From the NCBI RefSeq assembly GCF_028858725.1, contig NC_084767.1, positions 19,111,895-19,175,894 on the forward strand: DNA of 64,000 bases, in the 5' to 3' direction. Source of the DNA: Colius striatus (taxonomy: Eukaryota; Chordata; Aves; Coliiformes; Coliidae). A program made the position numbers and the translations under genes. Below are positions 49,375-62,540 of this stretch, one piece after another (positions within the stretch are counted from its first letter, which is position 1; each line of letters begins with the position of its first letter). Below the pieces are notes generated by a model that worked only from the letters and a program-made list of their open reading frames with translations, was not told the origin of the DNA and did no database searches.

Positions 49375-52054
49375 TATAGGGAGAGGTTCCATTGGGTATG
49401 GTTTACATTGTATTTCCTGCACCTTTCACATGCACTAAATTCACTTTAAGACAGCAAACACAGTTGTGTCCCTGGTTGTCTTCATTATGGCTTGGATGTG
49501 GCAACACAGGCCCTTGTGTGGGACAAGACAGAGCCGAGCTCTGTTTCTAGCTGGTGATGGCCTCCAGAGCCAGGGACCAGACCTGGGCTCACACAAAGCT
49601 CCCAGCTGGAGCTGCCCAGGACGAGTCCTGCAGATAGAAGCTTGGGGGTTTGTGTATGCCAAGTGCCCTCACCCCCACACAGCCATGTTTTACCCTGGGA
49701 GATACAAGCCCCCTCCTGATAGATGGTCATTCTTGTGACACTGCTCTGGGGTGGCTGCAGTCAGCTTTAAGCTGCCAGCCCTGCACTCATTTCCATTCTG
49801 GCCACAATTTTTAGCTCTATGGGCTGAGGCCAAAAGCTGCACGTTCAGAAGGGGCTTTGTTCCTGCTAAGCTGCCTACGTGGACAGAATGGCGGGATGGC
49901 GGGGAATGTTTGGGATGAGAAGCATGCACATGAACCTGCCTGGAGGAGATGCTGTTGGAGCTCTTAAACCTAGAAGAGGCTGGGCAGATCCCAGCTGGGA
50001 CAGAGGTGGGCCAAGGGCAGGGCCTGGACACCAAAGGCTAGGTTGGGATGAAAAGTTATTGCTGGGGACATCCTCCAGAACTGCCAGAGCACACACAGTA
50101 TGCAGGTATTGCAATGAGCTCCCTCTGCTTCTAAGAGCTTTATGTGGGGAGAGGAGGAATGTTAGTCACCTCCATGAATTCTGGGAACTCATGAGCCCCT
50201 GGGCCTGAGCTCCCCAGCCTGCAGTGAGTTGGAGGAGGACAGACCCTCTGAGGACGGGCAAGCAGGTGACTGCGCTCACAGGGATATCAGCTGGTGTCGC
50301 AAAGGTAGGACAGCTAAAACCAGAGCCTGCCTTCACAGAGAGTGAGGGAAGCAGCTCTGGTAACGTGCTGAGCTTCTTCCTCATTGTTATTTCCTTCTTG
50401 CAAACCTCACTTTCAGCATTTCTCTGCATGCACAGCAGCATTAGATTATTTACTGAGGTTTTGCAGTAAACGCTAGAGAGCTGTGACCTTCCTTTCTCCT
50501 TTAAACATCTCCACTGGTTCATATGAAATGGCTGCTGCCTGGCAGGACAGAACCATGGCAGGTGTTTGGCAGAAACCTGCCAGTGAACCCTGGACAAGGC
50601 ACGGAGCTCTCTCTACCAACCTCTTTTCAATACAGCTTTGGTCCTAAGAGAAATAACAAGCCTTTCTCACCCTTTGAAGGTTTTTTCTATTAAAAATGGT
50701 ATGAGGAGCCCTGTTCAGCGACATCAACAGTTCTCTGTTTCACCAGCACCATGAGACTGCGCACCAGGTACAGTCCAGGGCACAGGTTAGAAAAAAATCA
50801 GACCTTTACTGGAGAAATTACAGATCAACATCAAATTATAAAATTTCTATATAAAGAAAATAAATGCTCCCCAGTTGTCTTGGCCCTCACATGACAGCAT
50901 TGATGGGAAACCCAGGGCTCCAGTTTCAGCACTGGTGGGATCTTGCCAGTACAGACAACTGTCCAGCTGCATGGTGCTTCTGCAGCCAAACACAGGCTGA
51001 GGCCAGAGGGAACAGGGTGTTTCCTCTGAAGCTTTTGGGCATTTCCTTGTAGCAGTATACAGCACTGGAAGCAGGGAGAGAGAACATACTGCTTCAGGCT
51101 TTGCACTGACACCAGTAACAAACTGTGGAGCAGCACAGTGAGAAGCTGGTTATGCTTAAATCTGCAGAAACCTGCCCACCTGAGTACAGGAGAAAGCACC
51201 AGGGCAGAGAAAATGTACACTGAAGCTGAACAGGTAAGACATCTTGTGTGACAAGTAAAACTATACAGATGTGTACACTGACTGCTGCCTGCGTTAGTGG
51301 TGCTGTGCTATTAATGCAGCATCAATGATGGTTGCCTGTAGCCTCCCTTTTACTAAGATGGCCTCAACATCCATCTCAAAGCAGGGTTCAACCAGGGCTT
51401 CATCCTTTCAGGTCTTGAAAACCTCATAAGGATAGAGCTTGCTCCCCTGCTCAGCTGTCCTCAGGCCTTGTACCCACTCTCAGCATTTTGTCTGGACTCC
51501 AGCCCCCATCTCTTCTCATCTTGACCCTGCACGCTGCACAGGAGAGCCTGCCTTCATCACACTACTCCTAGGTCATGCTGAAGCTTTCCCTTCGCCAGGC
51601 TGAAGCAGCTCAGTTCCCATTAAAAATGCCTGTAAGGTAAGAGTGTTTTGTGCAGGGGGAACAACACACAAGGTACTTGTCCTAACTGAATGGGATACAG
51701 CCCAAAGTAGTGATCCATTTGTTTGCTGCACCATTGTACTTACACATGTCTTCACATTTAAGTTTTGAGGCCTTCACGCCACGACTACAGTTGCTTCATA
51801 GATTAAACAACTCATTCTCCATTTAATTTACCTTCAGAGAGTAAGCTGCTGATGGAAGCTTGTGGAACACAGTAAACTGGATCCCATCCTCAGTTAATTA
51901 AAGCAGGTGTTTGCCATCTGTCTTTTTAATGGAGAAAAGCAAGCACATAATCATTTTGCTAATTTAAGAACAAACATGAGCTTCTGCACAATTCCTTTTT
52001 TTCACAGCTGGTTTTCAACAGAAGTCTGGTTCAGCACTACTCTGAACAGTGAGA

Positions 52055-55000
52055 TTAATCACTGTATGGCTTCTTAGATTGGCTTTGTTCTGCTCCTGTC
52101 TCCTTCATGCTGTACAAGGGTTCCACAAGCTTGTTGTGAACCATCATTAGACCTGATGTGGCAAGTAAAAAGATGACTTAGACAGACATAATGCAGCAAA
52201 ATTCTCATTCACTAGATGCTAATGAAATTAGGCATTGCTAGAGTCCTTGCTCCTTTGCTTCCATGCCCACACACTTAAGCATTCCCTTTGCATTTTCATT
52301 CTATTTAAGGAATGTACTCCTTTGGGAGCTGAGTAAATAGAAACATTTAACACATAGCATGGCTTATGCTGCTTAAAATTTCAAGTACAACAGCTGCTTG
52401 GCCTGGCTGAACTCACCTTTGAAGTATTTCACTGTCTTAACTTTGAGTTCCAGCGTGGCGTCTTCATCACACACAAACACAGTGTTGGGGTGTTGCTGGA
52501 AAGCAGACACCGTCCACATGTGGTTGACACCTTCCTCAATGGCTTTGTACAACGCAAAGGCTTTGTGGGCGCCTGTGATAAGAATCATCACCTGGACTCC
52601 AAGACACAGAGGATGGCAGTTACTGTCTAGAAGATGCTTTCAGAGAGTACACTCACACCTTGCTCAAGGGGGAGAGACCTGCTGCAGCCCTCAAGAGGGG
52701 ACTACATCTGTCCTCCACCCCAGAGGTATTTCATGGCATCCCAGTTCTGGCTGCTCTGCCTGCACCTTGTCAATTAAGTCATAGCCTGGTGCACCACTGT
52801 AATGATTTGGGTCCTTAGAGCTCCTCTGTTAAGCACCTAGATGCTAAGACTTTAATAAGTATAACAGAGCTAAAGACTCAATTAAAAAACATCTCTTATG
52901 GCTCTCATGATCTGCTGGTGTAGCATCAACCCAACCTGTAATGCTTGCGTTTATTACCCCATATAACCAAAGACACCCTCCTAAACCTTTTTAGCTCTCC
53001 ATGGATCCCAACTGCACTGCAGGGTTACACAAAGGCAAGTGGCAGCACAGCAAAAATGGAAGACACAGCAAGAGGCTTTCCACAGTGTTGCAGGACGCAA
53101 GAGAAGAGGAGGATGAGGGATTCAGCTGCCTGTGGTGGGAAAAGCAGGAGCTGGCCTACGCCAGCAGGGTGCATTGCTGCTCCAAGACTGGGTAATCCTC
53201 AGCTGCTCCTGGAAGCACTGCTCAACAGCTACTGTATGAAGTTGCTGCCTTTCTCCTAACCTCTCTAGCATCCATGACAGTGCCTACTCCAACCGTCAAA
53301 GCCATTGTGGGGACTTTGGAGAGGTCACCATCAAAGAATCTGGCGTTGGCCAATATAGTGTCCATGGCCAAGGTCTTCACTCGTGTCCTGGACACCAAAC
53401 TTGATCCAGGCTCATTGAAGGCAATGTGACCATCTGGGCCAATACCTGTGACAGAGAGAGTTTAAGAAGGTTGTTAACAGTTAGTGTAGGGAGCAGAGCC
53501 AGCAGCACGCCTTTCAGAAGGACATTCAGTGCTTCAGGAATAGATACAGACCCAAGGAAAACAGTTGCCATTTTTCTGCTTATGCTCAAATTTGCTTACG
53601 GTAGTAAGGATAGCAAAAGCCTCCTCTGAAGCCAACAGAGACTCCTCCCTAACTATGCTGGGACAGCAATACAGCAAAGTAGACAGCAGACTCTTAAGGC
53701 AAACTGATGAGAAAAACTCACGTTGAGTTCCTGGTGGCTCAGAGGACTCTGACTGCTCCTAGCAGTTTCCTGTTCAACACTGGAAATTGTAATACATTTT
53801 ATGTTTGGTACAATGCTAGCTAGCTCTGCCTGTTTCTCCAGCTAATCACTTCCTGAACAATTCACTGCCTGGACTGAAATACTTAAAAACTGGGGAAGTG
53901 GTACACTGGAAGCCAAGGCTGCCAGCACACCCAAGAGCCAGGGCAATGATGTATAGGTTGCCTTTCACTGCAGATCCACTGAACTGCACTGAAAGTAAAC
54001 TCTCCTGACAGTAAATGAGGTAGTTGGTGGAGGACGGGCAGTGCTTCCTGCCAGTGTTTAGAGAATGACGGGCCTTCAGGTTTTCACCTCCAACAAAGAG
54101 TTCGATTCCTCCAGCTGCCTTGATTTTATCCTCAAATGCATCACACTCTGCCTGTAGATCAGGTGCATTTCCATCCAAAATGTGGACGTTTTCTGCTGAG
54201 ATGTCAATGTGCTTAAAGAGGTTATTCCACATGAAGGAATGGTAACTTTCCGGGTGATCCCTTGGGAGACCTGGTAACAGAGTATGCATGGGATTAAGAC
54301 TAACTGAAAGAATATCACCCATAACATAAACCACCGACACACCCTTGCAGGAGCTTTCATAATAGAGCACTGCTTTCGCTGTCATTTGTGACTCCCTCAG
54401 CTTTCATGAGGGGTTTTTTTATTTCTCTGAATAAAAAAATTCTCTAAGACATATGCTTATATTAATGTGCAACAGGTACTCCAGAAAAGCAGTCATGCAC
54501 TGCTTTTCCTCATCTCTTACCATCTTTTCAGCCTTTCCCCCAGTTTCTATGAGCAAAGACAATTAAAAAAAAAGTGCAGAAACCTAGGAAATAACTCACT
54601 GCATATTTTTTTTCCCTTGAATGCTATAAACCCACAGTGGACTGTCTATTCCCTATTGCTACTTGAGACTGTTCACAGAAAAAATTCTTGACCACAGTAC
54701 AAGTAGAATTAGCAACTATTTAGCCCATATGTTTTTCACCTTTTCACCTTTGGAGCATTAGGCTTGCTCACTAATCTGTCTGTACTCTTTCTTCTAAAGA
54801 GGCTATTTCATCACTGCTTTGTAAATGAAGCACTCCTGTGCTATCCGAACAGGCGTGCACGTCAGCTACGGGAGGACACTCAAACAGGTAACATATCAAT
54901 CCTTGTAAGAAAAGTGGGGCTAAAGAGACCTTTATAATCTCAGGACAAAGGTGGTACTTAATCTTGGCTTGCAATGATAAGATGTCTTCTTAGCTTGTCA

Positions 55001-55603
55001 ATACCTAAGTATTGCAGCAGTGTCTGGCGAGTGTAATACCAGGCAACACCTGGTACCCGTGAATATTTCTTACGTGGGTTTTCAAATTGTCCCTGTTAGC
55101 TCCCTGGGAGAAGAGAAAGTTTATCCTTCCTACCTCGAGTCTTCTGCGGGTAGGGTTTTCTGCACCAACCACACAAGGAGTCGGTCGGGCTGCAGTGGCG
55201 AGTGCCGGGGGCAGAGCAGCCGCTGGGGCCGGCGGCCCTGCCTCGGGCACGGCGCACGCTGACAGCGAGAGCAGCCGGCCGGACATCACCGCAGCGCGCA
55301 CTCACCCACGTACTCGTCCATGTTGAAGGTTTTCACGTACTTGAAGGAGAGATCGCCGTTCCGGCAGTACTCCACCAGCTTCCTGTAGCAGCCCAGCGGC
55401 GTGCTGCCTGCGGGGAGCCGCCGCCTCAGCGCCGGGGCACGGCCCGCACGCCCGCCCCGCGCCCGGCCCCGCCACCCACCTGTGGGCAGTCCCAGCGTGA
55501 AGAAGCGCCCGGGCCCGGGCCCGAAGTGGACGATGCGGTTGCGGATGTACTTGGCGGCCCACTCGCTGGCCTGCGCGTACGTCTCCAGGATGACAAGCTT
55601 CAT
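52055..55603 (-). CDS. GNPDA1: GNPDA1, glucosamine-6-phosphate deaminase 1, complete
   Basis: Six coding exons on the minus strand: 55603-55480, 55407-55306, 54270-54088, 53445-53261, 52591-52417, 52152-52055. Junctions are GT/AG and in phase, totalling 867 nt and 288 residues (human 289). The enzyme converts glucosamine-6-phosphate to fructose-6-phosphate plus ammonia in the cytosol. Family active-site residues are present: D72 in NMDEYVG, then D141, H143 and E148 in [16 protein letters not shown]. The C-terminus ends SKKPYSD as in mammals. The start [15 protein letters not shown] matches the family start. Intron 1 is only 72 bp. The somewhat diverged tail (about residues 270-280) is normal for the family. 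GNPDA2 is the paralogue; I prefer GNPDA1 from the tail and from the RNF14/NDFIP1 neighbours. Confidence 0.97.
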
Positions 55604-55659
55604 GGCGCGGCCGGGCGCCGCCTGGGCAGGGCGGCAGCCGAGCTGACGGGCGCCGCCAC

Positions 55660-55670
55660 GCCGCCATCTT
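55660..55670 (-). promoter_or_regulatory. YY1 site in GNPDA1 promoter
   Basis: AAGATGGCGGC on the minus strand, matching the YY1 consensus exactly and in the orientation of transcription. Confidence 0.65.
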
Positions 55671-55693
55671 ACCGCCTCCGCCCCGCTCACCTA

Positions 55694-55717
55694 CCTGCCT
55701 GCCTGCCTGCCTGCCTG
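55694..55717. repeat. (CCTG)6 tetranucleotide repeat
   Basis: Six perfect CCTG units followed by about 20 bp of degenerate CCCG/CCTG units, just upstream of the GNPDA1 YY1 site. Probably in the GNPDA1 promoter or 5' UTR. Confidence 0.9.
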
Positions 55718-55910
55718 CCCGCTTGCCCGCCTGCCCGCCGCCGTCGCGCTCCCGCCGCTCGGATCGCCTCCGCCGGCCCCGCCGAGGCGGCAGCGCCGCG
55801 CCTGCCGCCCTCTGTGCCCGCCCCGCGGTGGGCGGTGAGCGCCGGGCCCGGCCCCTCACGGCGGAGCCCGTCAGAGTCTCGGGCCGCGGAGGCCCTCGGC
55901 AAGGATAGCG

Positions 55911-58900
55911 GGGCGTGCCGATGCCTGTGCCGCTCCTGGCGGCGGTGGTAGCGCCAGGAGACCTTTTGGTTTTGCTCTGGCTGCCTTCAAGCTGTGATGG
56001 AAGCGTGCCCCACCTCTCCTCGCAAAGGCTGGGTTCGATGATGAGGTGCAAAGTAAAACAACCCTTCACTTGCATTAGAAGATGGAATAACACGCAAATT
56101 GCTTTGCTAGGAGCCAGCCCCTGCAGTTCCTTCTGATGTTAATAATTTAAACGACCTGGCTAGGCTGAGTGCTCCTGATCCCGTCTCATCGTGGATGCTG
56201 AGAAGCCCTGGCCTGGTTTGCATTTGAAGGGGGAATGGTGGGCGTGATGGGCCGTAGCCAGACGGCTGTGGTTGGACATGGGAAGAGTTTTAGGCCACAG
56301 AGACTAAATGCAGTGAAAGCAGCATGTGTTTCCATCAGCAGTGGTTAGCCAGCAGGCAGGAAAGTATTTTGGTGGCTGCAGTGCTGGGTGAAGAGCGGAC
56401 AGCAGCGGCATCTTTGTCTCTCCTGCAGTGCAGGGCAGCCTGGGCTCGGGCTCTGGCTCTGTGTGAAACAGCTTTTCCACTTTTCCTCTGTGTGTTGTAT
56501 TGGTGTGACAGGCCCCTCAGTCCTGAGGACACTGACAGGAATTACAGCGTTGGTGGGTTCAGAGGCACAGGATCAAGGCTAAAGGGAGGCTGTACCTCTG
56601 CTGAGGTGGAGGGGCAGCAGGGACCTGGCTGAGGTGGGAACACTCCTATCCTGGGGCCTCTTTGCCAGGTGCTGCTGGCATGAAGGGGATCTGATGAGTG
56701 TACCTCCTGACCTGCATGCCAGCGTGGGAGTCGTGGTAAAGAACAACACACCATCATTGCAGCACACCTGCAACTTCTGTGGTTCAAAGCCAAAACTGCG
56801 GCAGGGCTCAGAAGGGAGAGTGCACCAGCACCTCAATTCTGCAAATAAACTGCATCAGATCACTCAGTGTTACCATGGAAATGCAGAGAGGGCTCAGAGA
56901 TTTATTAAAAGCAAGTACTGGAGACAACAGACAGCAGAGGAATTGATCACAAGAGACATCATTGACTTCCCACAGTGGTGAGCTGTAGGGCAACAGCCAT
57001 GTCCCTCCTGGGGGTAACTTGTGGACTGTCGGGTTTGTCTGCCTTCAGAGCAGCTTGTGGACAGCCACCACCCCATCCCCTACCACTTGTCCTGCCTTTA
57101 CCCCCATAGAGGTATGGGGAGCTGCTTCTTGTGAGGATCGGCCTTACAGCATCCTACCCCATTGCTCACACAGCCCTGGTGTTGGAACGGCTTTGGTTGA
57201 AATTCAAATGCTGTGGGTCTCTGTTGATTGCAAAGGGTCTGGCGCTCACTCTCATCTCCTGTGCAAGTGGTTTTGGCAGATACAGTACACAAAGACATAG
57301 GAGGCAGCTGGCAGCTCCCAATAAAAGCAAAACCTGTTTTGATGAGAGAAAAAAAACGTACAACAGTGCAAGAGAGCCAGGCACGTGCATCTGCTGCCAC
57401 AGCTGCCCTGTTCTGCCCACATCCCGTGTATCTGCATACTTTACGCAGTCTTATGTTACTTAGGAATTGCTCCAGGGCTGGGTTATATGTGTAAGTAGCA
57501 TGCAGGGTATTTTTAGGTATGATAATTTATGCATGTTATTATTTCTGCGTTTACAGCCAGCTGTTCAAATGTTGAAGAACTTCCTGGTATCTGAACAGGA
57601 TGATTTTCCTTCCTTGCAAAAGCAGCAGATGGAAGGAAACAAAACACTTCCCTGCAGAAAATGTTTAAGTTTAACCAAGGAGTTCTAGCAAGCACAGCAT
57701 TTTCTTTTTCTCTGTGCTGGAAGTTATTAGAGCCAGCAGTGCTCTGAGACCAGGGCTTTTGCTACCAGGAGGTTTTGCTTGGGACTGCTGGGATTCTGTG
57801 GGGTTTTTTTCCCTAAAAAAAAAATCTGTCTATGAAGAACTATCTCCAAATCCTGGAGTCAAAATGATTTTTTAAATATCTACCACGTGTCACCTCTTCC
57901 TGCTCCCACACATCCCACTTATCTTCTCACTCCTATTTATAAGAAAAGGAGAAAGAACATTCCATGTTAGATGCACCTAGATGGGAGCTGCTCTCTACCT
58001 TGCTTACTACTTAGCTCTCCCAGGAGCACTCAAAAGCCACTTTGGAGTTCTCTGGGGGGTCACAGCAAGCTTATGCACGAGGGCGGTGCATGACCAGGCA
58101 GCTCCAGAGAGCACGCAGGCCAGACCCTTCCTGTTTCTGCAGATGAGGCTGCTCTCGGAAAGCTGGCAGAGCTTCACTCCTTGCCAGGTTAAAAATGGCT
58201 GTCTATGCAGTAAGGGGTTTAATCTGGAGAGCAAAGTGAAATTAACCATTAGTTAATTGTGATTTCTCCATCAGGCTGAAGAAATAAGAGAGTGACAAAG
58301 ACAATTGGGGAAATCAGTGAGTTAGGGCTCCAAAGTCCTCACATTAGATGAGGGCAGAGCTCAGCTGCCTGCCTTGCCCCGTTCACAGCCAGCACAAACT
58401 CAGCTTCCTCACTTGGTATCTGACCCTCTTCAGTTCTCTTGAATTTCACAAGAACTTCTGTTGAGGAAGTATTCCATCTCAGTGCTGCTGCCATCTTCAT
58501 TCTCCTTCCTTACAAAACTTAATGACTTATTGAGGTGTAATTTTCTGCACTAGCAAACAAGGTGCTGCTTACAGACGGCTCTGCTGGGGCTGTAAGAGTG
58601 TGTGCGCTCCTCGTTGCATAGGTGCTCCTCCTTACAGCAGACTCAACATCACTGAGTGCCTTTTGTTGTGCCTACAAACCAGTCATGGAAAATTGCAGCT
58701 TGTGTGCATGTTCAAAGCTGCCTACAGAGATCCACACCCACATCTGCTGTGCTGGGGAACCTGACCTGTGCTGGGGGCAGACAGGCGTGGTGTGGCTTGT
58801 GCAGCTGGGGACTGGCACGGGCCTTCAGGCCAGGGGTTTGAGGCCGTGTCAGAGCACGTTTCACCAGGCACCGTGCAGGCAGGCACACCTGGGGTGTGAA

Positions 58901-61689
58901 GCCATGCTGCCTGTGAAACAGCTAGGGATTGTGCTCAAACACAAGGAGGCAGCAACAACAGAAAGACCTGGTAGGGCCCTGACCTCTGTAGGTACATCAG
59001 TGACATGGTTTTAAACCAGCTCAAGATGAGAATACTACTGTACTGTCAATAAAGCTTTGAACTGGCAAAAAACCAAAAGATTATTCCGATACAATATGGT
59101 ACAAAATATTAAGAAAATGAAGGGCATCAAGTTATATAGGGCTGTCTCAAAGTAAACCTAATTTCATAGCAATAGATTGCTGGAAACAATTGACAACTAT
59201 CTCACAGTTAACTACACGAGAAACCCATCTCCCACTTCTTGTCCTTTCTTTATATTTTCGGAGTTGCAGAAGTCTTTCATGATGTTTTGGGGAGGAACAT
59301 CTGTTAGACAGCATTTATTAATCCTTAGCAAATCTCTTCAGCCTAATTATACAACTGTAACTCAGGATGTTGTTCCACAGGGTGACATATACGTATATTC
59401 AACCCTTACAATTCAATTTCTCGCCTATTAAGCCTGTATGCCCCTGGGGGCACAGGAATACTGCTCACTTATTTATAGTTGATGACAGCATTTTTTTTTT
59501 TCAGTAAGAGTATAAATGTACCAACAAGCAGTGAATACTCTGAACAGGTACCAGACTGACAGAACCAAGCAGGCAGCAGCAGCTCAGCTCCCAGCCAGTG
59601 CTCTCTCAAGGTCTTGTGGGCCAAGTTGCTGTTGATGCCAGAGGTCTTGGATCAGACTCATAATAAACTTTCCATTTTCCATCCACCAGCATGACAAAAG
59701 GGTGGATGCTCCAGCCTTTTAGCAAACAACACTTCACTCTCACTTTTTCTCAACCTGCCCATTGCAGCGTGCTTGCAAATGATGAAGCTATTAAACTTGA
59801 GTGCTCCAGAAGTACAATTTGAACCATTAGCTCATGTGAACATTTTGTCTTTGCTCCTTTCTTAATTGGGTCACTTGTCACTAAAAGATTAGAAAAAAGA
59901 TCTAGTTTAGATGTTCTGCTTATTTCTTACTAGTCTAATGTTAAATCCCCTGTCTTGGAGGCATATTAGCATTTGGAGTTCAATATTTATTACACAGTGT
60001 AGACTAAAATAGTTCCCTTTCTTGCTCAGTCATACATAATAATTAAAAGAACACTTGCACGGTGCTGGGATTTCAGAAGACTCACTGTACTGTAATCCTT
60101 CCAATTACTTTCAAACACTTTCACGGCATATCCTGTGCCAAAGTCACTAAAAAGCAATGACTTCAAGCTTTAGAACATCTCTGGGGAGAAGGAGGAAAAG
60201 TCAAAAAACACGGAGGCATGAAGTGATTTGCCTAAAACCACATGGGAAATGAAAGCAGAACCAGTCATGCGATGTAACCACAGCATCGTCTTTCTACAGA
60301 GCTTCTCCACCTAAGAAAATACAACAAATACACAGAAAGCAGCTGGAAGAAATTGCCATTAACCCCCCCAAATTAGTCTTCCTTGGACGAGATGGTCTGA
60401 TTAAGTGGTGATTTGTCTCCAGCTGGGCCCAAAATGGCTTCAATGCAAACTGCTTCACCATGTATTCAGGATACATTCCAGCATCTTTTCTGAGGACATG
60501 TCCAGGTTGCTTCTTATTTTAGTCTCTAGGATGTCCAAGTCAATCAGTGTACAGCTAATTACCACTGTGGCCACAGCCTTACTTAGAAATATAATCCCAC
60601 CTCAACAGCAAGTAAGTCCATGCCTGTCAGCAGGACAGCATCTTACTGTAGGGGGATTCTTAATGCAAACTGAGACTCTTGTGGAGGGTGAAACCAGTCT
60701 GTCAGTGCCTGCAGCCCTCATTCCAGCTCCTTCAGAGGTATCTGTTGCAAGAAACCTGCATTCTCCTTGTGCCTCCAGCATTTCTCCTTCAACATGAGAA
60801 CTATGATGTTCATTCATCTTGCTAAGACAGGAGTGGAATATCTAGTCCTGTGAAAACAGAACACGGGGAAAAAAAAATCCAGTCTGATTATGGTACTGAA
60901 TGATGAGCATTAAGGCACATATTTGTGACTGAGTATACAGTTCAAAGCCATGTCCTTAGGTTTAAATGCTTGTGACACTCTGAATTTGCAGCTTGGAATC
61001 CAAGCAGGGCTGATTCAGCCTTCCTCATCCTAAAGCTGATATATTTAAGTCTCATCAGCCTAAGGGACCGATATGGACAGTTTCCTACAAACTTGACTAT
61101 AGCTGAAGTGCGCACGTAGGAAATAAAGCGGTAAAGTCACCTAAGCGATGTAACATTCAACGCAAAACCTCTCTGAATAAGCACACTTCTGTCTCTGCGT
61201 GGTTTCCTGCCTGTGCTTCTTTTGGAATGAGATTTCAAGTCTGCAATGCCATCTGCTTTGCGTGGATATGAAGTATCTGATGGCACCTTTGGAGGAGTTG
61301 GCCAACATCTCCTGTTTGCTTCAGCTGCAGTGCAGCATGTTGCAGGCCTCTTCTCTGCCCACACGGGCACACAGCGGGGAATGGTGGCACGGGCACGTGT
61401 CGGCACAACAGTGTGGTGCTGGGAGTGGGACAGGCCATGGATATATGTGACCAGGCCTGGGCTAACATGGCTCATGACCGTGCCATCAGTGTATGTGCTG
61501 ACCCACACAGGTCCTCGCCGAGGCACCGCTGTTTTTCAACACAGACTTACATCAATTTTCTGACTCTCAGAGTTTCTTTAATGGTTTCTGTGGAAGCTTT
61601 CACTCTGAATAATTACACATGATGTTTCATAACGTTTAACGTATGTAGTGCGCAAGCTTGTGGGGTTTTTTCTGCAGCTCCCACAACTG
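55911..61689. other. Intergenic region between GNPDA1 and NDFIP1
   Basis: About 5.8 kb between divergent promoters. No exon of either gene or any other known protein was recognised. Numerous overlapping frames of 60-130 codons occur on both strands, as expected for moderate GC content. T-runs occur near 57800 and 59490. No RNA gene or mobile element recognised. Confidence 0.55.
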
Positions 61690-62540
61690 CTACGATCGTG
61701 CTGCCGGCCCGCAGCCTCCCCGCGGGCTGCGGTGCACCGAGTCCCCCCGCTCGACCTCAGGGTCCTACGCCGGGCAAAAGCGGCTAGCTGCAGCCTGGCT
61801 TTGATCGTCCTTCGAGCACCCGCGGGACCGCCCCGACACGGCTCGTGCTGCCGGCTGGACGCAGTCTCCTGCCCGGCCCGGCGGGGCGGCCCGGCGGGCG
61901 GGGCGAGAGGCGGGCGCGCCCGACCGTAACGGGGGAGGGAGGGAGCGGCGCCCGCGTGAGGAGCTACCCGGCTGCCGCCACCTCGGCCTCCGCAGCGCCC
62001 GTCGGGAGGCGGCCGGGCAGCGCCGCCGCCGAGCCCCCTGCTCCGCCCCGCCGCCCTCTCGTCCTCGTCCCGCTGAGCGCCATGGCGGCCGCGGCCGCCG
62101 AGCCCAGCAGTGGCCGGTACCAGCAGGTGAGGGGGCAGCGGGCGGGCGCTGCGGCTCCCTAGGCCGCGCCGGGGCTGCGTTGTGGGGCGGGGGGCGCTGC
62201 CGCTGCCCCTCCTTCCCGCCGAGGCCCGGGGCCGAGGGTGGGCGTCGCCCGGGTCGGCGGGCGGGCACGGGCCTGCGGGGGCCGTTGTCCCTCTGCGGGG
62301 AAGAGGGAGCGCGGGGCGGGACCAGGCCCGCGGCCTCTGGCGGTGGCAGCGCCCGGGGCGGAGGCCTGGGCTGCCCTTTGGGCCGCGGTGGGCCCCGCCA
62401 GTGGCCGGGCTGGGCCGAGCCGCGCTTGGGCCCCGCAGCGGTTCCCTGCCGGTTCCGGGGCCTTGCGTCTGTCCGCTCCCGTAGCCGGCCTCGCCGTGCG
62501 ACAGAGGGGCCGGAGCGACCTTGTGCACAGGGCGCTGGCC
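61690..62540 (+). promoter_or_regulatory. CpG-island promoter of NDFIP1
   Basis: Very GC-rich, CpG-dense block flanking the first NDFIP1 exon. The initiator ATG lies in GCCATGGCGGCC, a YY1-like and good Kozak context. Minus-strand open frames of 316 and 353 codons across it are Pro/Arg/Gly/Ala-rich composition artefacts. Confidence 0.78.
62082..62126 (+). CDS. NDFIP1: NDFIP1 first coding exon (partial, continues past right edge)
   Basis: Encodes MAAAAAEPSSGRYQQ, then a GTGAGG donor at 62127, phase 0. Human NDFIP1 begins with an Ala/Leu-rich stretch, then EPACGSRYQQ, with an exon boundary after QQ; the match of EP-x(n)-GRYQQ plus position next to GNPDA1 supports the call. NDFIP1 is a three-pass Golgi/endosomal membrane protein whose PPxY motifs recruit and activate Nedd4-family ubiquitin ligases. 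Those motifs and membrane spans are in later exons, none of which is recognisable by 64000. The N-terminus is about six residues shorter than human. Confidence 0.82.

Larger units (their letters stand above)
47961..52054. other. Convergent 3' UTRs and spacer between RNF14 and GNPDA1
   Basis: About 4.1 kb without a coding exon. It must hold the RNF14 3' UTR from the left and the GNPDA1 3' UTR from the right. On the minus strand, ATTAAA-type signals lie at 51930-51925 and 51827-51822, the nearest candidates for GNPDA1. Many open frames of 60-143 codons overlap on both strands with no recognisable domain. A short inverted repeat is at 49352-49374. Confidence 0.5.
55190..55910 (-). promoter_or_regulatory. 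CpG-island promoter of GNPDA1
   Basis: GC-rich block covering coding exons 1-2 and the upstream side. On the minus strand a perfect YY1 motif AAGATGGCGGC (55670-55660) lies about 57 bp before the ATG, typical of TATA-less start sites. Overlapping long open frames on both strands are compositional. Confidence 0.78.

Noticed and set aside
53846-54385. 179-codon minus-strand frame running from GNPDA1 intron 2 through exon 3 into intron 3
   Set aside because: Exon 3 is real but its flanks are intronic; splice sites at 54270 and 54088 fit the full enzyme. An intronic start would lose D72 and run out of frame with the family.
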